The translations under genes and the position numbers were made by a program. Source: an uncultured bacterium (GTDB lineage Bacteria > Verrucomicrobiota > Kiritimatiellia > PWTM01). Taken from it: 64,000 nucleotides of DNA. Below are positions 18,744 through 27,060 of this stretch, in pieces. The DNA lies in NCBI GenBank assembly GCA_938010045.1, contig CALLFZ010000018.1, positions 1 to 64,000 on the forward strand, written 5' to 3'. Below the pieces are notes generated by a model. That model did not search any database and was not told the DNA's origin. It saw only the letters and a program-made list of their open reading frames with translations. Position 1 is the first letter of the stretch. The number at the start of each line of letters is the position of its first letter.

Positions 18744-20380
18744 TCGCGCGGGCGCTCGCGCAGACGATCGGCTGGGCGGCGCTCGCCGCAGGGGCGCTCG
18801 CCGCCGCGCCGGACCGCGCGCTGTACACGGCGGAAATGCTGGCGCTGCGGACCGCGCTCTCGAATGAGCTGGCCGCCGCCGAAGCCCGCGTGCGCGAGCT
18901 GCAGGCGGACACATTGCGCCAGGCGCAGCGGGACTGGGACGCCGAACTGGCTGAGCGCCGGCGTACGCGGAATATTCGGGGCATCGCGGTGGCCGAGGAT
19001 GCGCGCGCCGCGATCCAGCGCATGCTCGACGGGCTGGCCTCCACCGGACGTCTCGAGTGGCCGACGAACCTTCGTCGCGAACTTAACGAGGCATTCGAAC
19101 AGTTGCGGGCCAAACTGGATGCTGCCGAACGCCGCGCGCGCGAATCGGCAGCCACGAGCGAGGCCGCCGCGATCGAGCGGTTTCGCACTGCCGCCACCCG
19201 CGCGGGCGCCCAACTGCCGCCCGATCCGGAGGCGCTCCGCTCCCAATTCCACGCGTGGCTGCGAGACCCCCTACCCGCTCACGAACCTCAACCGGCAGCC
19301 AGTGCAACTGCGGCGCGCCGCACCTCCGCCGCCCCGACCGGAGCCACCGTCGCCGACCAGCCCCCCGCAGCCCGTCCAGAACCGCCGGAGTTCTTCGCAC
19401 AGTCCCGCGCCGGCACCGACTGGATCCCCATCGGCACCTGGCGCGCGGAATCCCGCGGACCCGATGTGTTCGAAATCAACGTGTTTGGCGCGCCGGGCGA
19501 ACGGCGGGGCGAACAGCCGAATCCGATCCTCGGCCGCGCCACGACGTGGACCTGGCGGCAGGAGCACGAGGTGAAGCCGGGCGTCTACTCTTGGCGGCTG
19601 CGGCGACTGGGCACATCGGATGTGGTGGACGTAGTGGAATGGCCATCGCCGGCCAATGAAGGACGGCTCGTGTTTCGAACGCGCATGCCCCAACGCCTTC
19701 CCGCGCAGACGGCCTTCGAGGTCCAGTATTCTGTCGCCAAACTGATCGCGCTCGAGATCAAGACCGACCCGCCGGGCGCCCTCGTCGAGATCAACGGGCA
19801 GCCCTGGCGTGATGGTCTGCGTGACGTGCGCACCCCCTGCACCGTCCATGTCCCACCGGGCACGATCTCGATGAAACTCTCCCTCGATGGCTACGAGGAC
19901 GCCGTCGCGCCCAGCCTGCGAGTGGACTCGAACCGCGTGATCGCCGTGAAACTGGCCCCCCTGAAAGATGCGCCGGGGCGGACCGTCACCGTCAATCCCC
20001 AAGAGATTTGGGCCAACTCCGGCATTACGGTCAAACGCGGCGACCGGATCCGACTAGCGGTCGAAGGCGAATGGAGCTGCGGCGCGCGAGGTGAAATGAC
20101 GGGCCCTCAGGGCTACGATCCGCGAGACCTGAGGTTCAGCCATTATTACCTCGACGAACAGGGTTCTCCCAAACAACTCGACTCGGCGCCGTACGGCGCG
20201 TTGCTCGCCCGCATCGGCACCAACCCAATCGTCGCGGTCGGCAAATCGGCAGGCTTTATCGCCGGCGCCGACGGTCCGCTGTTGTTCGACATCAACGAGA
20301 AGCCCGAACCTGCACTGCGTCGCAACAACCGCGGCGCGCTCAAGGTCAACGTACTCGTGCAGCCAGGCGGCGGACTGTGA
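18740..20380 (+). CDS. Exported coiled-coil, PEGA and lectin-like protein
   Basis: A 546-residue exported protein (signal residues 1-23, GALAAAP). Residues about 25-165 are charged and helical with Glu/Arg/Ala heptads, consistent with a coiled coil. A Pro/Ala/Thr linker follows. Residues about 336-405 form a PEGA-type beta domain (IALEIKTDPPGALVEINGQPW ... LSLDGYEDAV), typical of surface proteins. The last 135 residues (NPQEIWANSGITVKRGDRIRLAVEGEWSCG, YGALLARIG, AGFIAGADGPLLFDINE) resemble the LecA/PA-IL galactose-binding fold. The architecture suggests a cell-surface adhesin or glycan-binding scaffold; function is inferred. It overlaps both neighbours by four bases. Confidence 0.75.
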   Translation: MIARALAQTIGWAALAAGALAAAPDRALYTAEMLALRTALSNELAAAEARVRELQADTLRQAQRDWDAELAERRRTRNIRGIAVAEDARAAIQRMLDGLASTGRLEWPTNLRRELNEAFEQLRAKLDAAERRARESAATSEAAAIERFRTAATRAGAQLPPDPEALRSQFHAWLRDPLPAHEPQPAASATAARRTSAAPTGATVADQPPAARPEPPEFFAQSRAGTDWIPIGTWRAESRGPDVFEINVFGAPGERRGEQPNPILGRATTWTWRQEHEVKPGVYSWRLRRLGTSDVVDVVEWPSPANEGRLVFRTRMPQRLPAQTAFEVQYSVAKLIALEIKTDPPGALVEINGQPWRDGLRDVRTPCTVHVPPGTISMKLSLDGYEDAVAPSLRVDSNRVIAVKLAPLKDAPGRTVTVNPQEIWANSGITVKRGDRIRLAVEGEWSCGARGEMTGPQGYDPRDLRFSHYYLDEQGSPKQLDSAPYGALLARIGTNPIVAVGKSAGFIAGADGPLLFDINEKPEPALRRNNRGALKVNVLVQPGGGL

Positions 20381-21483
20381 CGGACGTATGCCGCAAGCGT
20401 GCGCTGCTGTTGGTAGCCGCGTACGCGGTGGCGTCTCCAACTGTGAAGGCGATGGCGGCGTCGAATCCGTCCCCCTCTGCCTTCAGCGGCGACGCGCGGT
20501 TGCGCATCGAGCTGCGCGAGTCTGACGCCGCCCACGAGACGCTTCGTGGCCGCTTACGCCTGCGCGAGGAGCTTCGTGTGGACGGCGAGGGGGGCTGGGC
20601 GCTCGCACTCGGCTTGAGCACCGGACGCCGCGGAGATCCTCGTGATCCGGATTGGTGGCTAGGCAACGGCGCACCCGAAGCCATCGTCCGCCCCAGTCCG
20701 GCTTGGCTGCGCTGGCGCGCATCGGAGGGCGACCATACGGCGTCCATCACAGCGGGACGCCTACCGATGCCCTGTTTGCGCGTTCACGATCTCGTGTTCG
20801 ACGGTGACTGGCATCCGATCGGTCTCTCCGCCGACGGTTCCCTGGGCCCCGGCAACGCGATGGTACGCGCGCACGTCGGCACGTTCTGGCTGATGGACAT
20901 GGGCGAGCCGGCCTGGCGTCTGCACACCGCCCAGGTGGCCTGGGATTGGATGCCGTCCCGCGAATGGCGGGGACTCTTCGGCGGCTCGCTGTTTTGGCAC
21001 TCGCACGGAGATGGACAGTTGCCCCCGCTTTCACCGGCCCGGGCACTCGGCAACTGGTTATCCCGGGATCCGGCCGACGGGCGCGAACGGCTCACGACGG
21101 ACTTTCATCTGGTCGAAGGCTTTGCGCTCCTCACATGGGATCCATGGCTGCCGCTGACGGGGTTCGGGCAAACCGTGGCGAATGCCGCGGCATCGTCGCA
21201 GCGGACCGGCTGGCTGGTGGGTGTATCTGTGGGCGCCGTGCGCGCCGTGGGAGGCGTCGAGCTCGGCTGGTCGTACCGCGAGCTACAGGCCGATGCTGCG
21301 CTCGCGTCGCTGGCCGACTCCGATTTTGGCGGCACGGCGTTGCATGCTCATCGCGTCCACCTGCGCTGGCAGCCCATTCGCAATGTATGGCTGTCGTGTT
21401 CGTGGCGCACCGTCCATCCCCTCGGCGCCAGCGGCCCCACCCCCTTCGCCCTCTGGCAGGCCGACCTCCTCTGGCGCTTCTGA
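20377..21483 (+). CDS. Putative outer-membrane porin
   Basis: A 368-residue exported protein with repeated amphipathic strands and aromatic girdles (WALALGLSTGRRG, HTASITAGRLPMP, MVRAHVGTFWLMDM, VHLRWQPIRNVWLSCSWRTV) and a C-terminal aromatic residue, DLLWRF, the usual signal for insertion by the BAM machinery. It is thus a likely beta-barrel of about 14-16 strands, of no recognised substrate. The start is a GTG at 20377 that overlaps the previous stop (GTGA); the signal peptide KRALLLVAAYAVASPTVKAMA follows. As the last gene of the module it may be the membrane channel or anchor for the lectin-like protein. Confidence 0.7.
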   Translation: MTDVCRKRALLLVAAYAVASPTVKAMAASNPSPSAFSGDARLRIELRESDAAHETLRGRLRLREELRVDGEGGWALALGLSTGRRGDPRDPDWWLGNGAPEAIVRPSPAWLRWRASEGDHTASITAGRLPMPCLRVHDLVFDGDWHPIGLSADGSLGPGNAMVRAHVGTFWLMDMGEPAWRLHTAQVAWDWMPSREWRGLFGGSLFWHSHGDGQLPPLSPARALGNWLSRDPADGRERLTTDFHLVEGFALLTWDPWLPLTGFGQTVANAAASSQRTGWLVGVSVGAVRAVGGVELGWSYRELQADAALASLADSDFGGTALHAHRVHLRWQPIRNVWLSCSWRTVHPLGASGPTPFALWQADLLWRF

Positions 21484-22142
21484 TTTCGTACCCACTAATT
21501 TCCGACTTTGCGGTTGAGGAGAGTCTGGGTTGAACACGTCTCTCATGCATCTCGGCGTTGCAACCGAATCACAGAAGCTCTAAAGCTGCAGTACGATCAA
21601 TTGGAAACACGAGCGGCTCGGCTAGCGTCACATTCAGATTGCGTTCACCGAGCAACAGTTCACGGCACGGGCGTGGCGTGTTCGGTGGCATCGAAGTTTC
21701 TATAGCGAATTCGGTTTCGAGCACGGGCGCCAGCACATCGGCCGGGCAGGAGCAGGCGCCGAACGCGAACGGCACCCCCGAAAAGGCGCCCGCGATCCCC
21801 AGACGTCGCTCGCCGCAGCGCCCGGCGCACTGCATGAGGGCGCCGCGTGCGGGACCGCCGCCCGCCCTCGAACATCCGCTAGGGATGGGAGGCGTAGTCG
21901 GCGCCGCAATCAGCAGCCGTTCAATCGCCCTGCGGTGGCCCCAAAGGACTCAACGTCAAGGTGGAATCGAGGTGGGCGCAGACAATGAAATGACCGCCCT
22001 ACCATGGATCGAAGATGAACACCACCTCACTTGATCGCATAGTGAGCCCGCATCGGTCTGCCCCAACGCCGAGGTGGCACGAAGGATGGCGCAGTCCGCG
22101 AGCTTGGATGGCCATCAAGTCCGGAACAGTCGTTGGCTCACA
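21484..22142. other. Gene-free interval, possible gene relic
   Basis: No gene is supported in these 660 bases. On the minus strand at 21569-21835 an 88-codon frame stays open with a non-random looking composition (ERNLNVTLAEPLVFPIDRTAALELL), but it lacks a ribosome-binding site and I recognise no family; it could be the remnant of a decayed gene. The 3' end of the tRNA-Pro gene faces this interval. Confidence 0.4.
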
Positions 22143-22220
22143 TGGTCGGGGCGACGGGATTTGAACCCGTGACCTCTTGCACCCCAAGCAAGCGCGCTAG
22201 CCAGTCTGCGCCACGCCCCG
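22143..22220 (-). tRNA. tRNA-Pro, anticodon GGG, CCA encoded
   Basis: On the minus strand the sequence folds into a full cloverleaf: acceptor CGGGGCG (22220-22214) pairs with CGCCCCG at the 3' end, the T arm contains GGTTCAAATCC, and the anticodon stem CTTGC/GCAAG encloses the loop TTGGGGT, giving anticodon GGG, which reads proline CCC codons. The discriminator A (22146) is followed by an encoded CCA at 22145-22143. The gene sits at the edge of the repeat- and IS-rich patch. Confidence 0.95.
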
Positions 22221-22633
22221 AACTCCAACGCTTGAAGCTATCACGGCGCCCCCGCCGCGGTCAACGAGAAGCCTCATCATTCGCTGCCGATTGCGCTGTG
22301 GAAAATGAGCGGCAAATACAGGCGCCGGCGAAGTGAGGCGAACAGCGTTCGCCCCAACGACCCCGCACCATTCCCTGTCAGTCATGTGGTCTTGCGAGAG
22401 AGGTGGACATCATGGTGTCGCGGGGCATCGTTCGGGCCAGTGAGTGGCAGTGAGCAACCGACTGGCGGCGACACGGGAGAGGCTCGGAGAGACGCATGGG
22501 GGTATTATCCCCTTCTCTGTCTGAGCGACGGTGAGCGACGAGGGACCTCACTCCCGTGGGGCTCCACCCCCCGGATGCCTGGATGCAGCGTGGCCGCCTG
22601 CCCCCGCAGACACCAATGCTTAAGGACGACACG
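22221..22633. other. Gene-free interval between tRNA-Pro and IS110 relic
   Basis: No gene or recognisable RNA. The composition is mixed and short frames are unrelated to known proteins. The left boundary of the IS110-like remnant is probably within this stretch, but I see no inverted repeats, as expected for IS110-type elements, which lack them. Confidence 0.4.
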
Positions 22634-23215
22634 ATGAGCGAAGAAAAACAGGCACAGAGAGTGATCGAGCTGGACGCGCACCCGTACCTGTTCAGCACCG
22701 CAGCGTTGCCGGGGGCGGATGCGCTCGAGGCCCGAGAAGAGTGGGTGCTGGATCGAGTACCGCTGCAACGGCTGTAGGCGGCGCTGCGCCCGAGGGTTCG
22801 TCCGGGGGACGGGGTGGTGTTGGAGGCCAGCGGCGATTCGTTCGCGATAGCCGAACGGCTGGCCGTCTTGGGCCTCCTCGTCCAAGTCCTCGACAGCGAG
22901 TCGGTGAGGCGGTTCGGTTGGCCGTACTGCGCGACCAACCGGTTGGTCGCAGTGAAACTACTGGCGTACGTGTATCTCAGCGGCTTTGTCCACGTCGTTT
23001 GGCCCCCCGACGCCCAAAGCCAGGAGCGCCCGGAGTTGTTCTTTGCTCATCGCAACGCGGTTTGTGACGCGGTGTGCGCCGCACCGGTTCTGGGCATGGT
23101 GCAACGAACACGAGGCCGCGCGAGTCCGCAGGTTTCGTTTGAGCGCTCCCAACGCCCCGAAAATCGTATTGGGTTGGAAAAACTGGACTCCGACCCCACA
23201 GATGATCCTCGATTT
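22634..23215 (+). pseudogene. Broken IS110-family transposase
   Basis: The first frame opens at ATG 22634 with RVIELDAHPYLFSTAALPG, the region of the first catalytic Asp of the DEDD domain, and after an in-frame TAG at 22775-22777 continues with GDGVVLEASGDSFAIAERLAVLG, FGWPYCATNRLVAVKL and the VYLSGFVHVVWPPDAQSQERPELFFAHRNAV block typical of IS110 transposases. Near 23076 the match shifts to another frame (RFWAWCNEH, RLSAPNAPKIVLGWKNWTPTPQMILDLV). It then stops at 23216, exactly where a 150-bp repeat begins; the C-terminal serine-containing domain is missing. One stop, one frameshift and truncation make it non-functional. Confidence 0.85.
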
Positions 23216-23365
23216 GGTGCCTCTGCGCTGAGGCTGGCGATCTGCGAAGCCGCCATCTGAGGCGTGCACGGCTGGCCTGCTCGTTTCCACGACGCTGTGG
23301 CTCCGGCGCTCCGCCGCCGGAGCGCTGCATGTCAGCCGGCAGGGTTGCCAAATGCCTGTCCCCAT
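23216..23365. repeat. 150-bp repeat, copy 1
   Basis: Identical in length to 23681-23830 with only about eight differences. It begins GGTGCCTCTGCGCTGAGGCT and ends in TGCCTGTCCCCAT. Inside is a REP-like hairpin with foot GTGG (23297-23300), stem CTCCGGCG/CGCCGGAG and loop CTCCGC (23301-23322). It abuts the truncated IS110 transposase with no intervening base. Confidence 0.9.
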
Positions 23366-24205
23366 TGGCGCCGCACGGGCTAGGGCTCGCAGGTGCCTGT
23401 CCCCATGGCTAGGGCTAGTGGGGACGGCTAGTGGGGACAGGCACGTAACTTTGGCACGTAACTTTCTCTGGGGGCGCAGAGTCATCGTGGGGAGCGTCGT
23501 GGGGACAGGCACCTCTCTGGACCAGTACCCGTCCCCGGTCTTCCTCAACGGTCTTCGAATGGGGACTGGCAGAAGCGCAGAATACGCAACAATATCGTCT
23601 TCAATCCACTGCGGCTTCGTGCCTGGTGCCTGTCCGCATCGTGTTTGGTGTCTGCGTGTCTGGTGCCTGTCCCCATTTGGGGTGCCTCTGCGCTGAGGCT
23701 GGCGATCTGCGAAGCCGCCATCTGCGGCGGGCACGGCTGGCCTGCTCGTTTCCACGACGCTGTAGCTCCGGCGCTCCGCCGCCGGAGCGCTGCATGTGAG
23801 CCGGCAGGGTCGCCCAGTGCCTGTCCCCATGGGCCCCGCAGGTGCCTGTCCCCATTGGGCCCCATTGGGCCCCTGGTTCTGGATTGGGGACGGGCACATG
23901 CGCAGGCAACACAATGATCGCGCCTTCAATTGTAACTTCTTGATCTACTGTGAAATTTTGTCGGGCGCCTGTCCCTGTCCGGTGCCTCGATCGATACCCT
24001 GATGTTGGGGACAGGCACCTCGGCTGGCCATTGGGGTCAGGCAACTCGCGGGCTTCTGGGCACAGGCACGTCGTGTCGGCGGTGTACCTAGCGTTGGGTG
24101 CTTCCCCTCAGCCGGCATGGGGACAGGCACCTCCCTCTCGCATGGGGACAGGCACCTCTCTCCTATCGGAACGCAGGGTGGCTGGCTTGTGCCTGTCCCC
24201 GGTCC
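23346..24205. repeat. Cluster of GTGCCTGTCCCC 12-mers in both orientations
   Basis: Ten exact copies: plus orientation at 23393, 23663, 23817, 23842 and 24189; minus orientation (GGGGACAGGCAC) at 23433, 23501, 24007, 24119 and 24144. One-mismatch copies start at 23352, 23626, 23886 and 24058. Most are extended on the same side by A or G before GTGCC and by CAT or CT outside. Spacing is irregular (25 to 160 bases). A 45-bp block beginning with this motif is repeated at 23561 and 23886. No gene is supported in this interval. Similar GGGGACAGGCAC-type repeats are, as far as I recall, common in environmental bacterial genomes near Y1 transposases, but none is present here. Confidence 0.9.
23681..23830. 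repeat. 150-bp repeat, copy 2
   Basis: Second copy of the unit at 23216-23365, same orientation, 465 bases downstream. The REP-like hairpin here has the foot GTAG (23762-23765), stem CTCCGGCG/CGCCGGAG and loop CTCCGC (23766-23787). Differences from copy 1 are scattered and include GTAG for GTGG and GTGAGCC for GTCAGCC. Confidence 0.9.
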
Positions 24206-24651
24206 GCTGCTTCCGTCCGCGATTGGGGACTCGCCCAAGCGCAACATCAGCGAGGGGCAACCTGGACTATGGGCACGCTGGGCCCCGTGAATCGCCGATG
24301 CCAGCCACCATCATGGTGGTCAAGTCCTGCTGGCATCCGATCCGCCCCCCTCACCCGAATCCGCAGTTTAGATGCCACCCCGGCCCGCCTGTAGCGTCGG
24401 TGCTCCACCGAGCCACTCGTACCCCATGCCCCTCGATGCGTTCACGCTTCGCCGCCGGACGGATGCACCTTCCCATCCCCGGGGACCAACGCCTCCCGTC
24501 TCTAACCCACCGAGTCCCCGGCAAGTCAATGAGACGGGCACACCGCCATATTCATCTGCCGGCTTTTCAATCCCTTTTCCTGTCAGTATCTTGTTTTCGC
24601 GATCGCGGCGGTGGCAGAACGGGCGCCGCGGCCGGCAAGGAGGACCACAGC
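24206..24651. other. Gene-free interval upstream of the barrel gene
   Basis: No gene. Apart from a partial copy near 24225 of the block that follows the repeat 12-mer (GGGGACT...AAGCGCAAC), it holds only the likely promoter and ribosome-binding site of the barrel gene at 24652. Confidence 0.5.
24564..24592 (+). promoter_or_regulatory. Possible sigma70-type promoter of the barrel gene
   Basis: TTTTCA (24564-24569), a 17-base spacer and TATCTT (24587-24592) lie 60 bases upstream of the ATG at 24652, in an AT-richer patch than the surroundings. The ribosome-binding site AAGGAGG is at 24638-24644. Confidence 0.35.
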
Positions 24652-25425
24652 ATGAGCAAGAAACTCGTGAGAACGTTCGTTGCACTGACATGGATTGCGC
24701 TGTTCGGCGTCGCCAGGGCGGACGACTGGCGGGTCGGAATTCGCGGCGGACTCGCGGTTCCACGCCTGCGCGGCGGCGGCAACGAGATTAGCCGCGGCTA
24801 CGAATCCATTCTGGCGCCCAACCTCGGGGTGCTCGTCGAGCGTGACCTCGACCCGCATTGGTCGCTCACCCTCGAAGCGGTCTACAGTGTGCAGGGCGGA
24901 GAGCGTGATGAGCTGCAACCGATCACCGCCGACCTGCCCGGTCTGCCGCCGATGCCGCCGGGACGCTACCTCTACGCCGATATCAAGAACCGCAGTGAAC
25001 TCCAATACCTTGAAATCCCGCTCCTCGCGAAGTGGCGGACGAAGCTCGCGGAGGATTGGCACTTCGTGGTGCTGGGCGGCCCCTATGCGGGCTTTCTGCT
25101 GCACGCCGAGCAGAAAACGCGCGGCACCAGCCGGATTGCTCTCGATCAGAATGGCACTCCCTTGGTCATTGGCCGTCAGCCTTTGCCGCCGGTCTCGTTC
25201 GATCGCGACACCGACGTCACCGACGAACTCCACACCTTCAACTGGGGACTCACCGGCGGGATCGGTCTGCTTTGGGATGTCGCCGACGGCCATCGGCTGA
25301 CGTTCGAAGTACGGGGGCAGTACGGGTTCCGCGAGGTACAAAAAGACAAGACCAACGGCGAGAGCCACACCGGCGCGGCCCTCTTCCTGATCGGCTATCA
25401 ATACCGCTTCACGTCGCACCCCTAA
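24652..25425 (+). CDS. Outer-membrane beta-barrel protein (PorT-like)
   Basis: A 257-residue exported protein (signal MSKKLVRTFVALTWIALFGVARA) of the small outer-membrane beta-barrel type. The strands alternate as in eight-stranded barrels: WRVGIRGGLAVPRL, APNLGVLVERDL, WSLTLEAVYSVQGG, LQYLEIPLLAKWRTKL, WHFVVLGGPYAGFLL, FNWGLTGGIGLLW, LTFEVRGQYGF, ending GAALFLIGYQYRFTSHP. The phrase LEIPLLAKW is characteristic of PorT-type domains. A strong AAGGAGG seven bases before the ATG fixes the start although the frame is open further upstream through the repeat cluster. No substrate or partner can be inferred; it stands alone. Confidence 0.85.
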   Translation: MSKKLVRTFVALTWIALFGVARADDWRVGIRGGLAVPRLRGGGNEISRGYESILAPNLGVLVERDLDPHWSLTLEAVYSVQGGERDELQPITADLPGLPPMPPGRYLYADIKNRSELQYLEIPLLAKWRTKLAEDWHFVVLGGPYAGFLLHAEQKTRGTSRIALDQNGTPLVIGRQPLPPVSFDRDTDVTDELHTFNWGLTGGIGLLWDVADGHRLTFEVRGQYGFREVQKDKTNGESHTGAALFLIGYQYRFTSHP

Positions 25426-25838
25426 AACGCAGCGCGGCGCGGTTCCGGCTGTCCTCTGCGGCAACATGCGTCTGGCCGGCTGAGGTTCCTCAAGCGCACG
25501 TGGGGATACGTGAGCGTTCGCGCGGGCCTTGGGGAGCCGAAGGCCGAAGCGGAGCCGCAGCGGTGTGCAGTCGCCACCGTCGCTGACTGCGGTCCGTAGG
25601 GGCGTGCCCCACTCGGGGGTGAGATCGGCCGAGTAAGGCCGCCGCCGTCCAACAACGGCCGGCGGAGACGCGCAACCCTCCGCACGCCCGCCTCATCACG
25701 TCGGGGAACACGCCGCTGTGGTTGCGGCAGCCCCGGGCTGCCCGGTGCAGGGGCCATGTTTGCAATTGGACCAGGGCGCTCGGTACGAACGATGCGCTTG
25801 CCCGAAGACCGTCCGCCGCTCTGTGCCGGAGCGACCCT
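25426..25838. other. Gene-free interval with strong hairpins, possible structured RNA
   Basis: No gene. It contains several GC-rich palindromes: GGGGC-GT-GCCCC (25599-25610), an imperfect stem around 25640-25665 (CCGCCGCCGT with AACGGCCGGCGG) and a perfect 8-bp arm palindrome with a one-base centre, GGCAGCCC/GGGCTGCC (25726-25742). Two genes converge here (barrel from the left, rtcB from the right), so terminators are expected, yet no T-run follows any of the stems. I tested the idea of RNase P, tmRNA or SRP RNA by eye and found none of their conserved blocks. Confidence 0.4.
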
Positions 25839-27041
25839 TCAGCCCTTCACGACGCCAAGCGGGCGCAGTCGAACGACCGGTTCGACCAAGTCGGATTGCG
25901 CGGCCATCACTTCGTCGATCGGTTTGTAGGCCTGCGGCGCCTCCTCGAGGTCGTAGCGGCCCGCGAGATCGCGATGACGCCCGCCCCCCAGCCGTCGCCA
26001 GCCGTCGAAGATGATGCCCTGCATCGCGGCGTCGGCCTCCTCTTTCGAGAGCCGACGGCAGGCCTCAAGCCGGCCCATGCGGCGGCCGGCGCCATGGGAG
26101 GAGGACATGAACGAGTCGGGATGGCCGAGGCCGCGCACGATGTAGGACGGCGTACCCATACTGCCGGGAATGATGCCGAGTTCGCCGGCGCGCGCGGCCG
26201 TGGCCCCCTTGCGGTGAACCCAGACCCGCCGGCCAAAGTGGGGCTCCTCGACCGCGTAATTGTGGTGCACGTCAATATCGGGCTCGAATTCGGTGTCGGG
26301 CACGTGATGTGCCAACGCCTCACGGAAGCGCTCGGCCAGGCGGCGTCGGTTCTCCTTCGCGTACTGCAGCGCGAACTGCATGTCTTGCAGATAGGCGCGC
26401 CCTTCGTCGCTTTCGATGGGCAGGCACGCGAGATCCTGGTCCGGCAGATCCAGCCGTCGGCGGCGGCACAGATCCCGGGCGAGCCGGTGGTAGTGATTCG
26501 CGATCTTCAGTCCGAGGTTCCGCGAGCCCGAGTGCACCATCAGCCAAACGCGGCCGTCGTCGCCGCCCTGCAGCTCGAGGAAGTGATTGCCGCCCCCCAG
26601 CGTGCCGAGGTTGCGTTGAGCGAGATCCCAGGCTTCCCGGTCCACGCCGCCGGGCGGCCGATCGATCGCGTCGAAGCCCTCCCACATTTGCCGCTGCCGG
26701 TGTGCGTGACCCTCGCCCACCGGCACGCGGCGGCGCAGATCATTGAGCACCGCGCGAATGAGGGAGGGGTTCAGACGTTCGACCGACACATTCGTGCGCA
26801 CCGCGCGCATGCCGCAACCGATGTCCACGCCGACCGCGTTCGGAATGACCTCTTCGGGGCACGCGATCACGCCGCCGATCGGCATGCCGAAGCCGACGTG
26901 GCAGTCGGGCATGAGCGCGACATGTTTCCAGACGGCCGGATGCCGGGCGAGATTCGCGGCCTGGCGGGCGGCCGCCTCGTCGAGCGGATCGCACCACGAC
27001 AGAACCGGCACGCGGCCCCAGTCGGTCCGGATCCACTTCAT
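25839..27041 (-). CDS. rtcB: RtcB-family RNA ligase
   Basis: A 400-residue GTP- and Mn-dependent RNA ligase that joins 2',3'-cyclic phosphate and 5'-OH ends. Metal and active-site motifs are complete: MPDCHVGFGMPIGGV, VGVDIGCGM, NLGTLGGGNHFLEL, HSGSRNLG, HRKGATAARAGE, IIPGSMGTPSYIVRG and SSHGAGR, with H316 as the guanylylated histidine by analogy. The length fits the short bacterial form. It is the last gene of a minus-strand operon behind the aminotransferase, 19 bases after its stop. There is no RtcA, RtcR or archease next to it, so its control and role (tRNA or rRNA repair) are open. Confidence 0.95.
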   Translation of the reverse strand: MKWIRTDWGRVPVLSWCDPLDEAAARQAANLARHPAVWKHVALMPDCHVGFGMPIGGVIACPEEVIPNAVGVDIGCGMRAVRTNVSVERLNPSLIRAVLNDLRRRVPVGEGHAHRQRQMWEGFDAIDRPPGGVDREAWDLAQRNLGTLGGGNHFLELQGGDDGRVWLMVHSGSRNLGLKIANHYHRLARDLCRRRRLDLPDQDLACLPIESDEGRAYLQDMQFALQYAKENRRRLAERFREALAHHVPDTEFEPDIDVHHNYAVEEPHFGRRVWVHRKGATAARAGELGIIPGSMGTPSYIVRGLGHPDSFMSSSHGAGRRMGRLEACRRLSKEEADAAMQGIIFDGWRRLGGGRHRDLAGRYDLEEAPQAYKPIDEVMAAQSDLVEPVVRLRPLGVVKG

Positions 27042-27060
27042 TCGATCGGCCCGTCGCGCC

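Noticed and set aside
21569-21835. 88-codon minus-strand gene
   Set aside because: No ribosome-binding site, no recognisable family; at most a relic.
23346-24205. CRISPR array
   Set aside because: Repeats occur in both orientations with irregular 25-160 base spacing and no Cas genes are nearby.
22221-24651. Several 100-320 codon frames on both strands in the repeat patch
   Set aside because: They change frame through the repeats, translate repeat sequence and have no family resemblance, apart from the IS110 fragment listed.
25440-25838. RNase P RNA, tmRNA, SRP RNA or a known riboswitch
   Set aside because: None of the conserved blocks of these RNAs (for example the RNase P GAGGAAAGTCC segment) is present on either strand.
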